64,000 nucleotides of DNA from Pectobacterium parmentieri. GTDB lineage: Bacteria; Pseudomonadota; Gammaproteobacteria; Enterobacterales; Enterobacteriaceae. Under the pieces are notes generated by a model. It was not told the DNA's origin and ran no database searches. It saw only the letters and a list, made by a program, of their open reading frames with translations. Of the stretch, positions 14,401 through 22,636 are shown piece by piece (the first letter of the stretch is position 1; every line of letters begins with the position of its first letter). Location: contig NZ_CP015749.1 of assembly GCF_001742145.1 (NCBI RefSeq), positions 3,658,001 through 3,722,000 of the forward strand, written 5' to 3'. The translations under genes were made by a program, and so were the position numbers.

Positions 14401-15557
14401 TGAAGCGTGTCATCATCGTTCCAGAAAAAGAGAATGTCATGACCACACGGTTCGGCAATGCGTGCCAGAACCGCTTTCCCCTGTGGAGACAAAGCGGTGT
14501 AAGACCATACTTCGCCGTCCGGCCCATAAACCGACCAGCTTTCATCCTGATGGTGCTCCAGCCAGCGCTTTTCTGCCGGACAGTAGCTTCGCTGGCCGAC
14601 GGGAACAAAAGGAAAGGAAATCAGATCGCCTGACGGGGCGCGCCAGACCAGACCGTCCTGATAGCAGGTCAGTGTCGTTTCCCAGAACAGGCTCCATCCC
14701 TTTCCCAATACGCTATCACCGGGATTGCCGCTACGCCAGCAGCGTTGCCAATAGACGGGCAAGCGGGAAGGTAGGACGAAATCCAGCTCCTCCTCATCCG
14801 CCAGAAATTTTTGCCCGCTCACGATGTCGATTGGGCGGGCAATAATCCCCCCGGCGGCGATACTGGTCATGAGTACGCCAAAACGGCAGGCAAGACGCTG
14901 GAGCTTGTTGAGACCGGGAAGTTCCCGCAGCAGCTTACCCAGTTTTCCGGCTTTGCCCGCCATGCCCCCCACCCCGCCAATCAGCCCGGCGAAAAGCAGC
15001 GTTAAATCAGAGGCTTTATAGAGCCAGGCCGGCACTTCTGACCGGATTGGCAGCATGGGTTTCGTCGCCCCCCCAATGAACACATTGGATGAGCCTTCTG
15101 TGATAGTGGCACCGCAGTTCACCTTGTCCCCCAGACGGGAGGCGGGCTGGTTGTTGATGTAGACCGTTGCGGAGCCCTCCGCCACCTGCATGGAAGGGCC
15201 GTCTTTATTGCAACTGGCTATACTCAGGATAGCCATGGCGGCCTTCATGCCGTTGATAAAGACCGTGGGTGAGCCCTCGTCAATCGTGCCGGCCTTTGAC
15301 ATGCTGCTGGCAAAGGAGTCGGCAATGCCGTCACGAACCTTTTCTGCCAGCTCGCCCGTCGCCCACCCCACCGCAGCACTGAGGCCAATCAGTAACACGC
15401 CACCCACCACACAGGAGCCCAGCCCCGCCACAAGCAGAGCACCGGCTGCAATACCGCCGGCGGCAGCAATCAATCCGCCAGCGATGGTGCCCAGGATCAT
15501 GCCAGTCAGAGCACTGGAGTGTCCTATTCCATCGCCAACGCGCGCAGCTTCAAACAT
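11418..15557 (-). CDS. PAAR-Rhs T6SS effector with C-terminal toxin
   Basis: A 1379-residue protein. Residues about 15-70 are hydrophobic Gly/Ala-rich transmembrane segments of the pre-PAAR type. Residues about 95-165 form a PAAR domain (SPTVFINGMKAA, SATVYINNQPASRLGDKVNC) that caps the VgrG spike. A second hydrophobic stretch lies near 185-200. Residues about 260-1270 are YD/RHS repeats forming the cocoon that holds the toxin, closing with [20 protein letters not shown] and the cleavage motif WVDPLGL. The released toxin is about 105 residues (GVVYRMGSGTDSNLTPRPGK, GLSTTIEKPS, then an RLREWADTRG segment) and I do not recognise its family. A chaperone precedes it and the immunity gene overlaps its 3' end. 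It is the only complete rhs here. Confidence 0.88.
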   Translation of the reverse strand: MFEAARVGDGIGHSSALTGMILGTIAGGLIAAAGGIAAGALLVAGLGSCVVGGVLLIGLSAAVGWATGELAEKVRDGIADSFASSMSKAGTIDEGSPTVFINGMKAAMAILSIASCNKDGPSMQVAEGSATVYINNQPASRLGDKVNCGATITEGSSNVFIGGATKPMLPIRSEVPAWLYKASDLTLLFAGLIGGVGGMAGKAGKLGKLLRELPGLNKLQRLACRFGVLMTSIAAGGIIARPIDIVSGQKFLADEEELDFVLPSRLPVYWQRCWRSGNPGDSVLGKGWSLFWETTLTCYQDGLVWRAPSGDLISFPFVPVGQRSYCPAEKRWLEHHQDESWSVYGPDGEVWSYTALSPQGKAVLARIAEPCGHDILFFWNDDDTLQALTDSAGRHLTCRYRDGRLDSVWLDESTCLVHYTYNAQRQLITVTGRGGSVRRRFTWHDDGLMASHEEASGLLSEYQWQEIADLPRVVAYRNSAGEQLTLEYDFAGQRRTARREDGLIAQWLLDDEGHVTHFTDYDGRETTLSYADGELCDVIMPGGASRKTTWDDYGRLLSETDPLGRETCYQWYRLTGHITLVTYPDGSREQMQYDDLNRLVEEIDARGNSTRYQYPTAQESLPDSITDALGGTVTLVWNRQGLLTARTDCSGQCSTFEYDHDGQLLASVDAEGHTTRREWDACGHLTSVIYPDGRRETLRWNARGQLQAWRDAQNSEVRWHYNVLGQPVSVTDRLRRTTRWHYDARGLLLRLENGNGAAYQFGYDAVGRLVNEQRVDGVELTFHYDAAGHLCQRSQRGHAANDEAISHIYQHDAAGQLVRREHAHAVFHYQHNNRGQLLSLKREPTGEGLALGLTADEVRLTYDAAGDLSGEHGSEGDIGYTRDALGNVSALSLPDGDTLRWLRYGSGHVSAVKFNHQVVSEFTRDRLHREISRTQGRRTQQRAYDSLGRLTSQRSGLWDVAEPEQQLLSRALRYTASGELASVRDSLRGDVQYDYDAEGRLLKRIDVHWQVHHRAYGYDAADNLQDSAYSPSARPLSDNRLLNWRHLWNQYDGQGNLIRRREGTTEQFYQYDADNRLVEARGRGPQGEFVARYGYDALGRRTRKTVTWGDSGKQEETRFLWEGFRLLQARQADRTETYLYDPTIWWSPLARITQQPGAPDGDIRWFNTELNGAPLEMTDAEGAVRWSGDYGSFGAINGQTQDSEGLRHGKPVESQSLRYAGQYADEETGLHYNLFRYYDPTVGRFTTQDPIGLAGGLNLYAYAPNPLGWVDPLGLAKILTDGVVYRMGSGTDSNLTPRPGKDTTTGLSTTIEKPSNGKYQTLDVKTLNDGGLDVVKDGKNHASVRPSNDPDMSRLREWADTRGTEKSSSYTKTVKKSCG

Positions 15558-15574
15558 AACAATATTCCTTATCG

Positions 15575-16015
15575 TTATTGGTTAAACGTAAAACTCCCCA
15601 GCAGGGCGTTGAAGCGGGATCCATCGGCAGTCGAAAGCGTGGTGGTTTTTGAGAGGGTGAAAACCAGGATCTGGGCGTTAGCAAGCGCGAATACCGCCTG
15701 CTGTTGCCAGAGACGCTGACCGTCGCGCAGGTAGCTCGCCTGGATACGTTCCCCTTCCAGCAGACGGTCGCCTAACCAGATGGCGTCACGGCTCTGCGTT
15801 TTCCAGCCCTTGAGATGCTGTGTCATCAGCGCCAGTTGCCTGTCGATATAATCGCCTAACGCTTCCCCGTCGTTCAGCCTGTCGCGTGAAATCGTCAACG
15901 CGGGCTCACCTTCCTGACAGGGGGTGAAGGCGTTCAGGGTGCGATCCTGATAGCCATCAGGGAGCGTGATACCGCCTTCGGTAAAGCGGCAATAAGAAGC
16001 AGAGGGTGTCGTCAT
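15575..16015 (-). CDS. EagR-type T6SS effector chaperone (DUF1795)
   Basis: The product of about 146 residues opens MTTPSASYCRFTEGGITLPD and has the DcrB/DUF1795 pattern: an N-terminal strand, LTISRDRL, then a helix and a C-terminal strand (FALANAQILVFTLSK). Eag chaperones bind the pre-PAAR transmembrane segments of Rhs effectors and hold them soluble until loading on VgrG, which matches its place between vgrG and a PAAR-Rhs gene with such segments. I chose the ATG at 16015; a GTG five codons upstream is possible. The gene ends 17 bases before the rhs start. Confidence 0.8.
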   Translation of the reverse strand: MTTPSASYCRFTEGGITLPDGYQDRTLNAFTPCQEGEPALTISRDRLNDGEALGDYIDRQLALMTQHLKGWKTQSRDAIWLGDRLLEGERIQASYLRDGQRLWQQQAVFALANAQILVFTLSKTTTLSTADGSRFNALLGSFTFNQ

Positions 16016-16081
16016 GGTACGGTGTCTCACAGGGTGATGGAGGACGTCACGCTCGCCTCAGCGGGATGACGCCTTTCCTGA

Positions 16082-17941
16082 TTATTTATTCAAATCGATA
16101 CGCGAGCTGCCGATCACATTGACGTTCACGCCCTTGATTTCAATGTCGCCATTATTGCAAAGGGTCAGCGAACTCGCTCCCGCCTTCAGCGTGATGGTGC
16201 CACCGGTAGATGTCACGGTAATGTGGCCCGTCACAGTCAGCGTGTCGTTGGACGTGACATCGGTTTTACGGCCCTCACCGACGAAGATCCCCTGGGTGCC
16301 CTGGATCTTGGTCTCCTGATTGTGGACAACCTCAATCGTCTGATCTCGTCCCACCACGCTGAGCTGATCGTACCTGACTTTTTCCTCATGACTCCCCCCG
16401 ACACCGGTGCTGCGGTTATTCAACACCACGGTGTTCATGTCCTTCTGGGCATGGATAAACACTTCCTCCTGCCCGGCCTGGTCTTCAAAGCGCAGCTCGT
16501 TGAAACCGGCCCCCTTGTGCGTGGCGGTCCGCAGCGAGGTACGTGTCTTGTTGGCCGGTAACGGGTACGGCGACGGATTGGTGGCATGAAAGGTTCTGCC
16601 GGTCACTATCGGCTGGTCCGGGTCGCCTTCGAGGAAGCTGACAATCACCTCATGGCCGATGCGCGGGATGGCTATCAGCCCGTACTGGCCGCCCGCCCAG
16701 CCCTGACTCACCCGTACCCAGCAGGAGCTTTGGTCGTCGCTCGCCCCGTAGCGGTCCCACGGAAATTGCAGCTTGATGCGGCCGTATTCGTCACAGTAGA
16801 TTTCTTCACCGGCCGGGCCCACCACCGTGGCAATCTGCGGGCCATCGACCATAGGCTTGTACGGCAGGTCCGCACGCCAGGTAGTTTTGGCGCTGATGAC
16901 CTCAAAGCTGTTGCTGTAGGTGGTCGGTTCGCCGCCGCTTTCTTCTTCCAGCGCCTGCGGTTGCTGCCCGCTGTGGGTGATGGCCACCAGTTGCCAGCCG
17001 GTGTTGAGGGTCAGGTTGGGGTGCTCGGTGAGGGTAAAACTGCTGCCCGGCATCAGCATCGCCGCGTTGGAGTCCCCCGCGCCAGTGATGGCATTCGCCC
17101 GTAACGCCTCCAGCCGGTAGCGGCTGAACGCCTTGCCGCTCGGGTCTTTTTTAAAGCGTCCGGGGTAGTCAAAGTGCTGATAGCTTTCGCGCTGGTGTGC
17201 CAGTTCGCTGCTCATCTTCTTGTGCAGCAGGCCATAGGCCGGGGTTTTGAAGCTGTAGTCCTTGAGCGCCACCTCGGCGATGCTGACCCGCTCGGCGTAG
17301 CGGAAACGGTGGACATATTCGCCTTCACTCAACCCCTGCGTCGCCAAATTGAAGAACAGTTCAGGGCCTTTGGCCAGCGCCCCGGCATCATCGGCAAAGA
17401 CCACCCGGTGTTTGCCTTCCTCAAACTCGTGGAAGAAGTACAGCCCTTCCTCTGCGGCCAGTCGGATGACAAACGCCAAATCACTTTCCCGGTACTGCAC
17501 GCAGTATTCACGCGGGGCATGGTCATGACGTAACGAGAAGGCGTAGTCGGTAATCCCGGCTTCCTCCAGCAGGGTGCCGATAATCGCCTCCGGCTTCTGC
17601 GCCTGAAAAATGCGGGCGTTGGTGCGTAAGCCGAGTCGCCACAACGCCGGACGCACTTCCGCCTGATAGCGGGTGCGGCGAAAGCCGGTGTCACCCTGGG
17701 CAAAGCCGCTGATTATCCCGCTCACCCGTCGCTTCAACTCGCCTTCGAACCAAATCAGCAGCTCACAGGGCTGGTCCAGCACGGCGCCAAAATCCACATC
17801 CGGCAGGGCGCTGGCCAGATTGAGGGACAGGGCAAACGACTGGTTAAGCGCCTCGCTGAGCTGAAAATCGACCACCGCAAACGTCGAGGCCGGTAATGCG
17901 CCGACCTTCACGGTGAACTGTAATCCTGTACTGTTGGCCAC
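16082..17941 (-). CDS. vgrG: T6SS spike protein VgrG (TssI)
   Basis: A 619-residue VgrG. The N-terminal half is the gp27-like hub (about 1-370); the gp5-like OB fold begins near [20 protein letters not shown] and [20 protein letters not shown]. The C-terminal third is the beta-helical needle with GxGxG-like repeats ([20 protein letters not shown]) and ends at [10 protein letters not shown] with no extra effector domain. So it is a structural spike whose cargo is the PAAR-Rhs protein. It trimerises on the Hcp tube and is expelled by sheath contraction. It follows hcp after a hairpin-rich 121-base spacer. Confidence 0.93.
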   Translation of the reverse strand: MANSTGLQFTVKVGALPASTFAVVDFQLSEALNQSFALSLNLASALPDVDFGAVLDQPCELLIWFEGELKRRVSGIISGFAQGDTGFRRTRYQAEVRPALWRLGLRTNARIFQAQKPEAIIGTLLEEAGITDYAFSLRHDHAPREYCVQYRESDLAFVIRLAAEEGLYFFHEFEEGKHRVVFADDAGALAKGPELFFNLATQGLSEGEYVHRFRYAERVSIAEVALKDYSFKTPAYGLLHKKMSSELAHQRESYQHFDYPGRFKKDPSGKAFSRYRLEALRANAITGAGDSNAAMLMPGSSFTLTEHPNLTLNTGWQLVAITHSGQQPQALEEESGGEPTTYSNSFEVISAKTTWRADLPYKPMVDGPQIATVVGPAGEEIYCDEYGRIKLQFPWDRYGASDDQSSCWVRVSQGWAGGQYGLIAIPRIGHEVIVSFLEGDPDQPIVTGRTFHATNPSPYPLPANKTRTSLRTATHKGAGFNELRFEDQAGQEEVFIHAQKDMNTVVLNNRSTGVGGSHEEKVRYDQLSVVGRDQTIEVVHNQETKIQGTQGIFVGEGRKTDVTSNDTLTVTGHITVTSTGGTITLKAGASSLTLCNNGDIEIKGVNVNVIGSSRIDLNK

Positions 17942-17979
17942 GTTTATTCCCTCGCTTCCCGTGATGAAAACCGCGTTGT

Positions 17980-18016
17980 CTACACTGAGGTCTGGGAATA
18001 CCAGACCTCAGTGTAG
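17980..18016. repeat. Perfect 16-bp inverted repeat between hcp and vgrG
   Basis: CTACACTGAGGTCTGG (17980-17995) pairs with CCAGACCTCAGTGTAG (18001-18016) around GAATA. It lies between the hcp terminator-like hairpin and the vgrG start, with no T run following on the minus strand. It could protect a processed mRNA end or set the hcp:vgrG ratio. That role is inferred. Confidence 0.6.
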
Positions 18017-18022
18017 GGCAGG

Positions 18023-18049
18023 CAAAAAACCCGGCACGGTGGCCGGGTT
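18023..18049 (-). terminator. Terminator-like hairpin after hcp
   Basis: On the minus strand AACCCGGC pairs with GCCGGGTT around a 6-base loop and continues into TTTTTTGCC. It sits 14 bases past the hcp stop. Partial termination here would give far more Hcp than VgrG, as the T6SS needs. Confidence 0.7.
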
Positions 18050-18062
18050 GGAGACAGAACGA

Positions 18063-18581
18063 TTAGGCTTCGACCGGCGCGCGCCAGTCGTCAGAGCCAG
18101 AGGTGCCCGCGACGGTGTGCTCCCAGTCGATTTTGCGGTAGGCCAGCGAGACTTCAATCAGTTGGGTGTAGTCCAGCTTGGCCGGGTCCTGGCAGTGTGG
18201 CATCTGGCAGTTAACGTCAACGATGGTGGCATCGGTCAGCACGGTAGAGAAGAAGTGCTCCTGTTTGCCTTCCACTGAGGTGCGATACCACTTCAGGGTG
18301 ACGGTTGGCAGCATTTCGCCGGAGGCGAGGGCGTTGTACATCAGCGGCACCGCTTTGTTCAGCGCGACGGTGAACTTGAACGGTTTGTGGACACGCTGAC
18401 CGGATGGCTGACCGGACTGCGGGTCGGTTGGTACGGTGACGATGTGCTTGAATTCCTGCACCAGCATTTCGTCTTCGTGGCCTTCCACGTAGATGTTGCC
18501 GACAGAGTCAGAGGTGAAAGCACCCGCGGTAATGTTGCCCTGAGTTTTTCCTTCGATGCTGATATAGCATGGAGTTGGCAT
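18063..18581 (-). CDS. hcp: T6SS tube protein Hcp (TssD)
   Basis: A 172-residue Hcp1-family protein. It opens MPTPCYISIEGKTQGNITAG and carries the conserved HIVTVPTDPQSGQPSG and HKPFKFTVALNKAVPLMYNA blocks. It forms hexameric rings stacking into the inner T6SS tube and can chaperone small effectors. It heads the minus-strand effector cluster, with GGAGC-type ribosome binding sequence just upstream (AACAAGGAGCAATACC). No C-terminal extension is present, so it is structural. The 555-base upstream region is the likely promoter of the cluster. Confidence 0.93.
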   Translation of the reverse strand: MPTPCYISIEGKTQGNITAGAFTSDSVGNIYVEGHEDEMLVQEFKHIVTVPTDPQSGQPSGQRVHKPFKFTVALNKAVPLMYNALASGEMLPTVTLKWYRTSVEGKQEHFFSTVLTDATIVDVNCQMPHCQDPAKLDYTQLIEVSLAYRKIDWEHTVAGTSGSDDWRAPVEA

Positions 18582-18707
18582 GGTATTGCTCCTTGTTGTT
18601 GAACGGGATGAATAACTTCACGTTCTGTATAGCAATTCGCATGCCAATTTTTATCCTATTGTTTTTGCTGAATAATAACTTAAGTCATATTTTCCTTAAG
18701 CCAAATT

Positions 18708-18798
18708 TGAGCAAGAAGTTGCGCAGACCTCGCGAAAAAACGGCATCCATTGCGCAAACAGTGATTTCCACCAGAAAGTGAGCAAGAAGTTGCGCAGA
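18708..18798. repeat. 20-bp direct repeat upstream of hcp
   Basis: TGAGCAAGAAGTTGCGCAGA occurs at 18708-18727 and again at 18779-18798, start-to-start 71 bases (close to seven helical turns). Both lie 130-220 bases upstream of the hcp start. Paired binding sites for a regulator of the T6SS cluster are one reading. The rest of 18582-19136 holds no gene that I can see. Confidence 0.55.
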
Positions 18799-19026
18799 AT
18801 GCGCAGTAATGCTGAAAGTTTTCCTTAGCGCTGAATTAACCAAAGGAATAACCAATTTAAATGTGTTGTATTGATAGGTTAATGGCAAATAAGGTGATAA
18901 TTTGTGCACCCTTACGAAGAGTGTAAGTGAGTAATTACTAACATTGGTTGTGCAAAATAGCTATGGGTTTGATTTCATCAGGTAACGCATAGCCGACGCA
19001 TTTTTCTACTAGACTGAAATGATATG

Positions 19027-19075
19027 CCTGTTCCTGCGAGGGATCACGTTCCTCTCTATTCGTGATATGAACAGG
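19027..19075. promoter_or_regulatory. Long inverted repeat in dkgA leader
   Basis: CCTGTTC (19027-19033) pairs with GAACAGG (19069-19075), and inside it ATCACG (19043-19048) pairs with CGTGAT (19061-19066). It lies 60 bases before dkgA. It may be a leader structure or a divergent operator. Confidence 0.4.
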
Positions 19076-19136
19076 TCGCCCATCCAGTTAAGCCTATGAT
19101 ACGTTTATGGATTAACGGATATAAAAGGAGAATGAG

Positions 19137-19964
19137 ATGACGCAACCGAAAGTTAAACTGGCGGACGGCAATATCATGCCCCAGTTGGGCCTTGGGGTCT
19201 GGCGAGCAAGCAGTGAGGACACGGTGATCGCCGTGTCCGAAGCATTGTCCATCGGTTATCGGGCGATCGATACCGCCGCGATTTATAAGAACGAGGAAGC
19301 CGTCGGTCAGGCGTTGAGTTCCGCGAATCTGCCGCGTGAAGAAGTGTTCATCACCACCAAGCTCTGGAACGGCGATCACACCGACCCTCAGAAAGCGCTG
19401 GAAGAGAGTCTACGCAAGCTTCGATTAGACTACGTCGATCTCTACTTGATTCACTGGCCATTGCCGCAACAGAATACCTTCGTGGATGCCTGGCGCGGGC
19501 TCATCAAACTTCAGGAACAAGGTCTGGCGAAAAGCATCGGCGTCAGTAATTTCCATATTCATCATTTACAGCGGTTAAAAGAAGAAACGGGCGTCTTGCC
19601 TGTCATCGATCAGGTTGAGCTACATCCGCTTCTCCAGCAAAAACAGCTCCACGCCTGGAATGCTACACACCATATCCAGACTGAATCCTGGAGCCCACTG
19701 GCGCAGGGTGGCGAAGGGGTTTTTGATCACCCTATTATCCGTAAACTGGCGATGAAATACGGGAAAACGCCCGCCCAGATTGCGATCCGCTGGCATCTGG
19801 ACAGCGGGCTAGTGGTGATCCCTAAATCGGTAACGCCTTCGCGTATCAAGGAAAACTTCGAGGTGTTCGATTTCCGTCTGGATAAAGACGAACTGGGTGA
19901 GATTGCCAAACTGGACTGCGGAAAACGTCTGGGATCGAACCCTGACGAGCCAAGAAACGATTAA
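19137..19964 (+). CDS. dkgA: 2,5-diketo-D-gluconic acid reductase A
   Basis: A 275-residue aldo-keto reductase (AKR5 type) that reduces 2,5-diketo-D-gluconate and methylglyoxal-like carbonyls with NADPH in the cytosol. The catalytic tetrad is visible: Asp and Tyr in AIDTAAIYKNE, Lys in TTKLWNGD and His in LYLIHWPLP. The cofactor-binding end reads VVIPKSVTPSRIKENFEVFD. AAAAGGAGAATGAG precedes the ATG. A strong terminator follows. In soft-rot bacteria and Erwinia relatives it links to ketogluconate use. No operon partner is seen. Confidence 0.9.
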   Translation: MTQPKVKLADGNIMPQLGLGVWRASSEDTVIAVSEALSIGYRAIDTAAIYKNEEAVGQALSSANLPREEVFITTKLWNGDHTDPQKALEESLRKLRLDYVDLYLIHWPLPQQNTFVDAWRGLIKLQEQGLAKSIGVSNFHIHHLQRLKEETGVLPVIDQVELHPLLQQKQLHAWNATHHIQTESWSPLAQGGEGVFDHPIIRKLAMKYGKTPAQIAIRWHLDSGLVVIPKSVTPSRIKENFEVFDFRLDKDELGEIAKLDCGKRLGSNPDEPRND

Positions 19965-19975
19965 CTCGCCTTAGA

Positions 19976-20004
19976 TGCCAGCATTCTCCCTGCTGGCATT
20001 TTTT
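19976..20004 (+). terminator. dkgA terminator
   Basis: TGCCAGCA (19976-19983) pairs with TGCTGGCA (19991-19998) and is followed by TTTTTT. Confidence 0.9.
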
Positions 20005-20006
20005 CT

Positions 20007-20744
20007 CTAATCAGCAAACTGAATCTCATACACATCGCTACGGCAGTGCGCCTCACTGTATTCCAACAGTTCGCCTTGTTCGTTATAAACATGCAGTTGG
20101 CAATACAATATGGGAGCCTCTGCTACAATACCAAGAAGTTCAGCAACCTCTTCCACACAGGACATCGCTTTAAAACGATAGCGTTTTTTGTCCGGCGTGA
20201 TCCCACGTGCCATCCAATATTGGTAGAGGGACTGTTCGAGCGTTTCTGGGTCGGGTAAAAATTTTTGCGGGATCCAGGTCGTTTCCAGCGAGACCGGCTC
20301 ACTATTGCTGAGCCGGACGCGCCGCAGGTAGGTAACGGTTTCATCCTCCGGTTGAGACATTTTTGCAGCAATAGCCGCGGGCGGAACCTGTATTGCCTTC
20401 TCCAGCCAGAGGCTGCCGGCAACACCGCCTTGCTTCAACACCAGCGCGGTGAACCCTTCATCTTCAGCACTCAACGCATAATTAAGCCGTTGGGCAATGC
20501 GAGTTCCGACCCCCTGCTGGCGAACAATCAGCCCCTTATCTTCCAGCAACGATAAGGAACGGGAGACGGTCACTCTCGATAATCCCAGATGTTGTGCAAT
20601 CAATCTTTCCGCAGGTAAGAACTGGCCTGACAGCATTTTCCGACGATTGATTTCTGATTCAAGCAACGACGCGAGCTGCATATAGCGAGGCGCCGACGGC
20701 ATTCCGGTCAGTTGCTCCCTGACCCAAAGCAGTAATTCCCGCAT
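20007..20744 (-). CDS. GntR-family (HutC/UTRA) transcriptional regulator
   Basis: A 245-residue repressor-type protein. Residues about 15-80 form the winged helix (LPAERLIAQHLGLSRVTVSR, LLEDKGLIVRQQGVGTRI). The rest is a UTRA ligand-binding domain (VTYLRRVRLSNSEPVSLETT, LLGIVAEAPILYCQLHVYNE). HutC-type members bind sugar-phosphates or amino-acid-derived effectors. It is convergent with dkgA, and no adjacent divergent metabolic operon shows its target. The specific regulator name is not determinable. The 322 bases upstream (20745-21066) contain its promoter region and no other gene that I see. Confidence 0.85.
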   Translation of the reverse strand: MRELLLWVREQLTGMPSAPRYMQLASLLESEINRRKMLSGQFLPAERLIAQHLGLSRVTVSRSLSLLEDKGLIVRQQGVGTRIAQRLNYALSAEDEGFTALVLKQGGVAGSLWLEKAIQVPPAAIAAKMSQPEDETVTYLRRVRLSNSEPVSLETTWIPQKFLPDPETLEQSLYQYWMARGITPDKKRYRFKAMSCVEEVAELLGIVAEAPILYCQLHVYNEQGELLEYSEAHCRSDVYEIQFAD

Positions 20745-21066
20745 AGTGCAACCTTTTCAGTGACGCAGCGTTCTGGCTGCGAACGAGTTAAAACAAAAGT
20801 GAACCTAATTCCATGGCGCCACGAAACACTCTGACTCTGAATTTGTTGTAATAAAAAATATTTTTATAACGCATTAAACCCAGTATCCGAGCCGCAATAT
20901 TCCCTTAGTCCAGAGCAACCTCTCTCTATAAGGTATCGTCCGCACGACTCCGCATCTTTAATTTTGGTTTGTCTGAATAGAGGTGGATCACATTAAGAAG
21001 CAAACGGAGATGGGAAACACTGCCGTTACGTCCATAACGGCGGAGGGTTGCAGGCAGGATAGAGAT

Positions 21067-22482
21067 TTACATCGCAGTCTGTACGATGAGCTGTCCCGTC
21101 GAGCCGCGATCGGCCAATTCCAGCGTCTGACTGTAATAGAGGAAGGGGAACGCCATGGAAGAAGGCTGCATGAAATACACCAGCAGCTCGACATCGTTAT
21201 TCACCCATACCGTATCTTTCCATCCGCTATCTTCTACTGCCGGTGGACCACCGTTAACGCTGCGCACCAGAAACTTAACGCCTTGAATGTGGAAAGCCTG
21301 CGGCGTATCGGCGTGGATAATCCAGCGTTCACATCGACCAAGCTGGGTTTGCACATCGGCACGCGTCATGTCCCACATTGCACCGTTGATACCAGGCAGA
21401 CTGTCACCTAGACGGAATTCGCGCGTGCGACTGATGCTACCTTCAATGATGTTGTCGGCCAGCAAACGCATCGGTAGATTGTCCGTTACCAATGGCAACA
21501 GCCCCGTCGGTTTAAGCGTAACGATTTGGGTGGAAATCAGGATGCTGGAAGGCTCAAATAAGCCACGCAGGCGATCCATAATTCCGGCCGACTCGCCTGC
21601 CGTCAGCGTAACCTCTTCACCTTGCGACATATCGACCAATATTTCTCGTCGTTCTCCGGGCGCGAGCGACAGTTGGTTCACCGCCATGGGTGCCGGTAAC
21701 AGCCCTTGATCGCTGGCGATTACATGCATCGCCCGGCCATCACTCAGCCGCATTACGTAACGCCGGGCGTTCGACGCGTTCAATAATCTCAGGCGAACCC
21801 AGCCGCGAGAAACTTCAACAAAGGGATTCTGGACGCCATTGACTAACAGCGAATCCCCCACAAATCCACCGTTAGAAGGCGGGTTATAGAGGGGGACGCC
21901 AAAGTTATCCAGCCGTTTATCCTGAATAATCAATGGGAAATCATCGACACCGTAGTGATTGGGCAACGGCAGGGATTTACTGATGCTGTCTTCCACCAGC
22001 CACAGCCCTGCCAACCCGTTATAGATATGGGGTGCCATGCGGTTCGGCGTATTCGCATGATACCAGCAGGTCGCCGACGGCTGACGAACCGGTAATACAG
22101 GCGACCAGTCGCTCCCCGGCGAAATGATGCGGGCTGCGCCGCCCATTAACGGCCCTGGCACCTGTAATCCGCCAATCGTCATCGCAACAGGCTCATTCAG
22201 GCGATTGCTGTAAATCAGCTTAATGTCATCGCCGTCATAGACTCGCACCGTCGGCCCCAAATAACGGCCGTTAATGCCCCAAATGGGCGTCTTACGATCG
22301 CCAGAAAATGCCCAATGAGCACGCTGCATCGTCAGAAAAAGAGGCTGGCCTCGACGCGACTCCAGTAATGGCGGTATCGGCAATGCGGTGGGATTCCCAC
22401 TGGCTTTCGCTGCCAGTGGCGTCATACCCGCACATAACGCAAGGCCCGATGCCTGAATAAACTGACGTCGGTTGAGTGACAT
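21067..22482 (-). CDS. ftsP: Cell division protein FtsP (SufI)
   Basis: A 471-residue periplasmic multicopper-oxidase-fold protein that stabilises the divisome under stress. The N-terminus is a Tat signal (SLNRRQFIQASGLALCAG) ending near AAKASG. Three cupredoxin-like domains follow, with the family's degenerate copper sites (for example WYHANTPNRMAPHIYNG). I chose the ATG at 22482, where the Tat signal starts; an upstream ATG at 22515 is unlikely. It follows plsC and parC on the same strand, as in E. coli. A weak inverted repeat (CCGTTA/TAACGG, 21022-21039) lies beyond its stop. Confidence 0.92.
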   Translation of the reverse strand: MSLNRRQFIQASGLALCAGMTPLAAKASGNPTALPIPPLLESRRGQPLFLTMQRAHWAFSGDRKTPIWGINGRYLGPTVRVYDGDDIKLIYSNRLNEPVAMTIGGLQVPGPLMGGAARIISPGSDWSPVLPVRQPSATCWYHANTPNRMAPHIYNGLAGLWLVEDSISKSLPLPNHYGVDDFPLIIQDKRLDNFGVPLYNPPSNGGFVGDSLLVNGVQNPFVEVSRGWVRLRLLNASNARRYVMRLSDGRAMHVIASDQGLLPAPMAVNQLSLAPGERREILVDMSQGEEVTLTAGESAGIMDRLRGLFEPSSILISTQIVTLKPTGLLPLVTDNLPMRLLADNIIEGSISRTREFRLGDSLPGINGAMWDMTRADVQTQLGRCERWIIHADTPQAFHIQGVKFLVRSVNGGPPAVEDSGWKDTVWVNNDVELLVYFMQPSSMAFPFLYYSQTLELADRGSTGQLIVQTAM

Positions 22483-22636
22483 AATGACTCCGTAAATCCA
22501 ATAAACCGTAAGCAAAGTTTAACTTCCGATTAGATATTCGGAAGAAATAATCCTGGACACCCGTCATCCCTCAAGCGACCAGGGCGTTGGCCTCCTGCCG
22601 CTCGAATGATTTCGGGTAGAACCTGATGGGGTAAAC

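Noticed and set aside
20983..21411. Plus-strand frame over the end of ftsP
   Set aside because: Antisense shadow of a clear FtsP coding region with no ribosome binding site and no family match.
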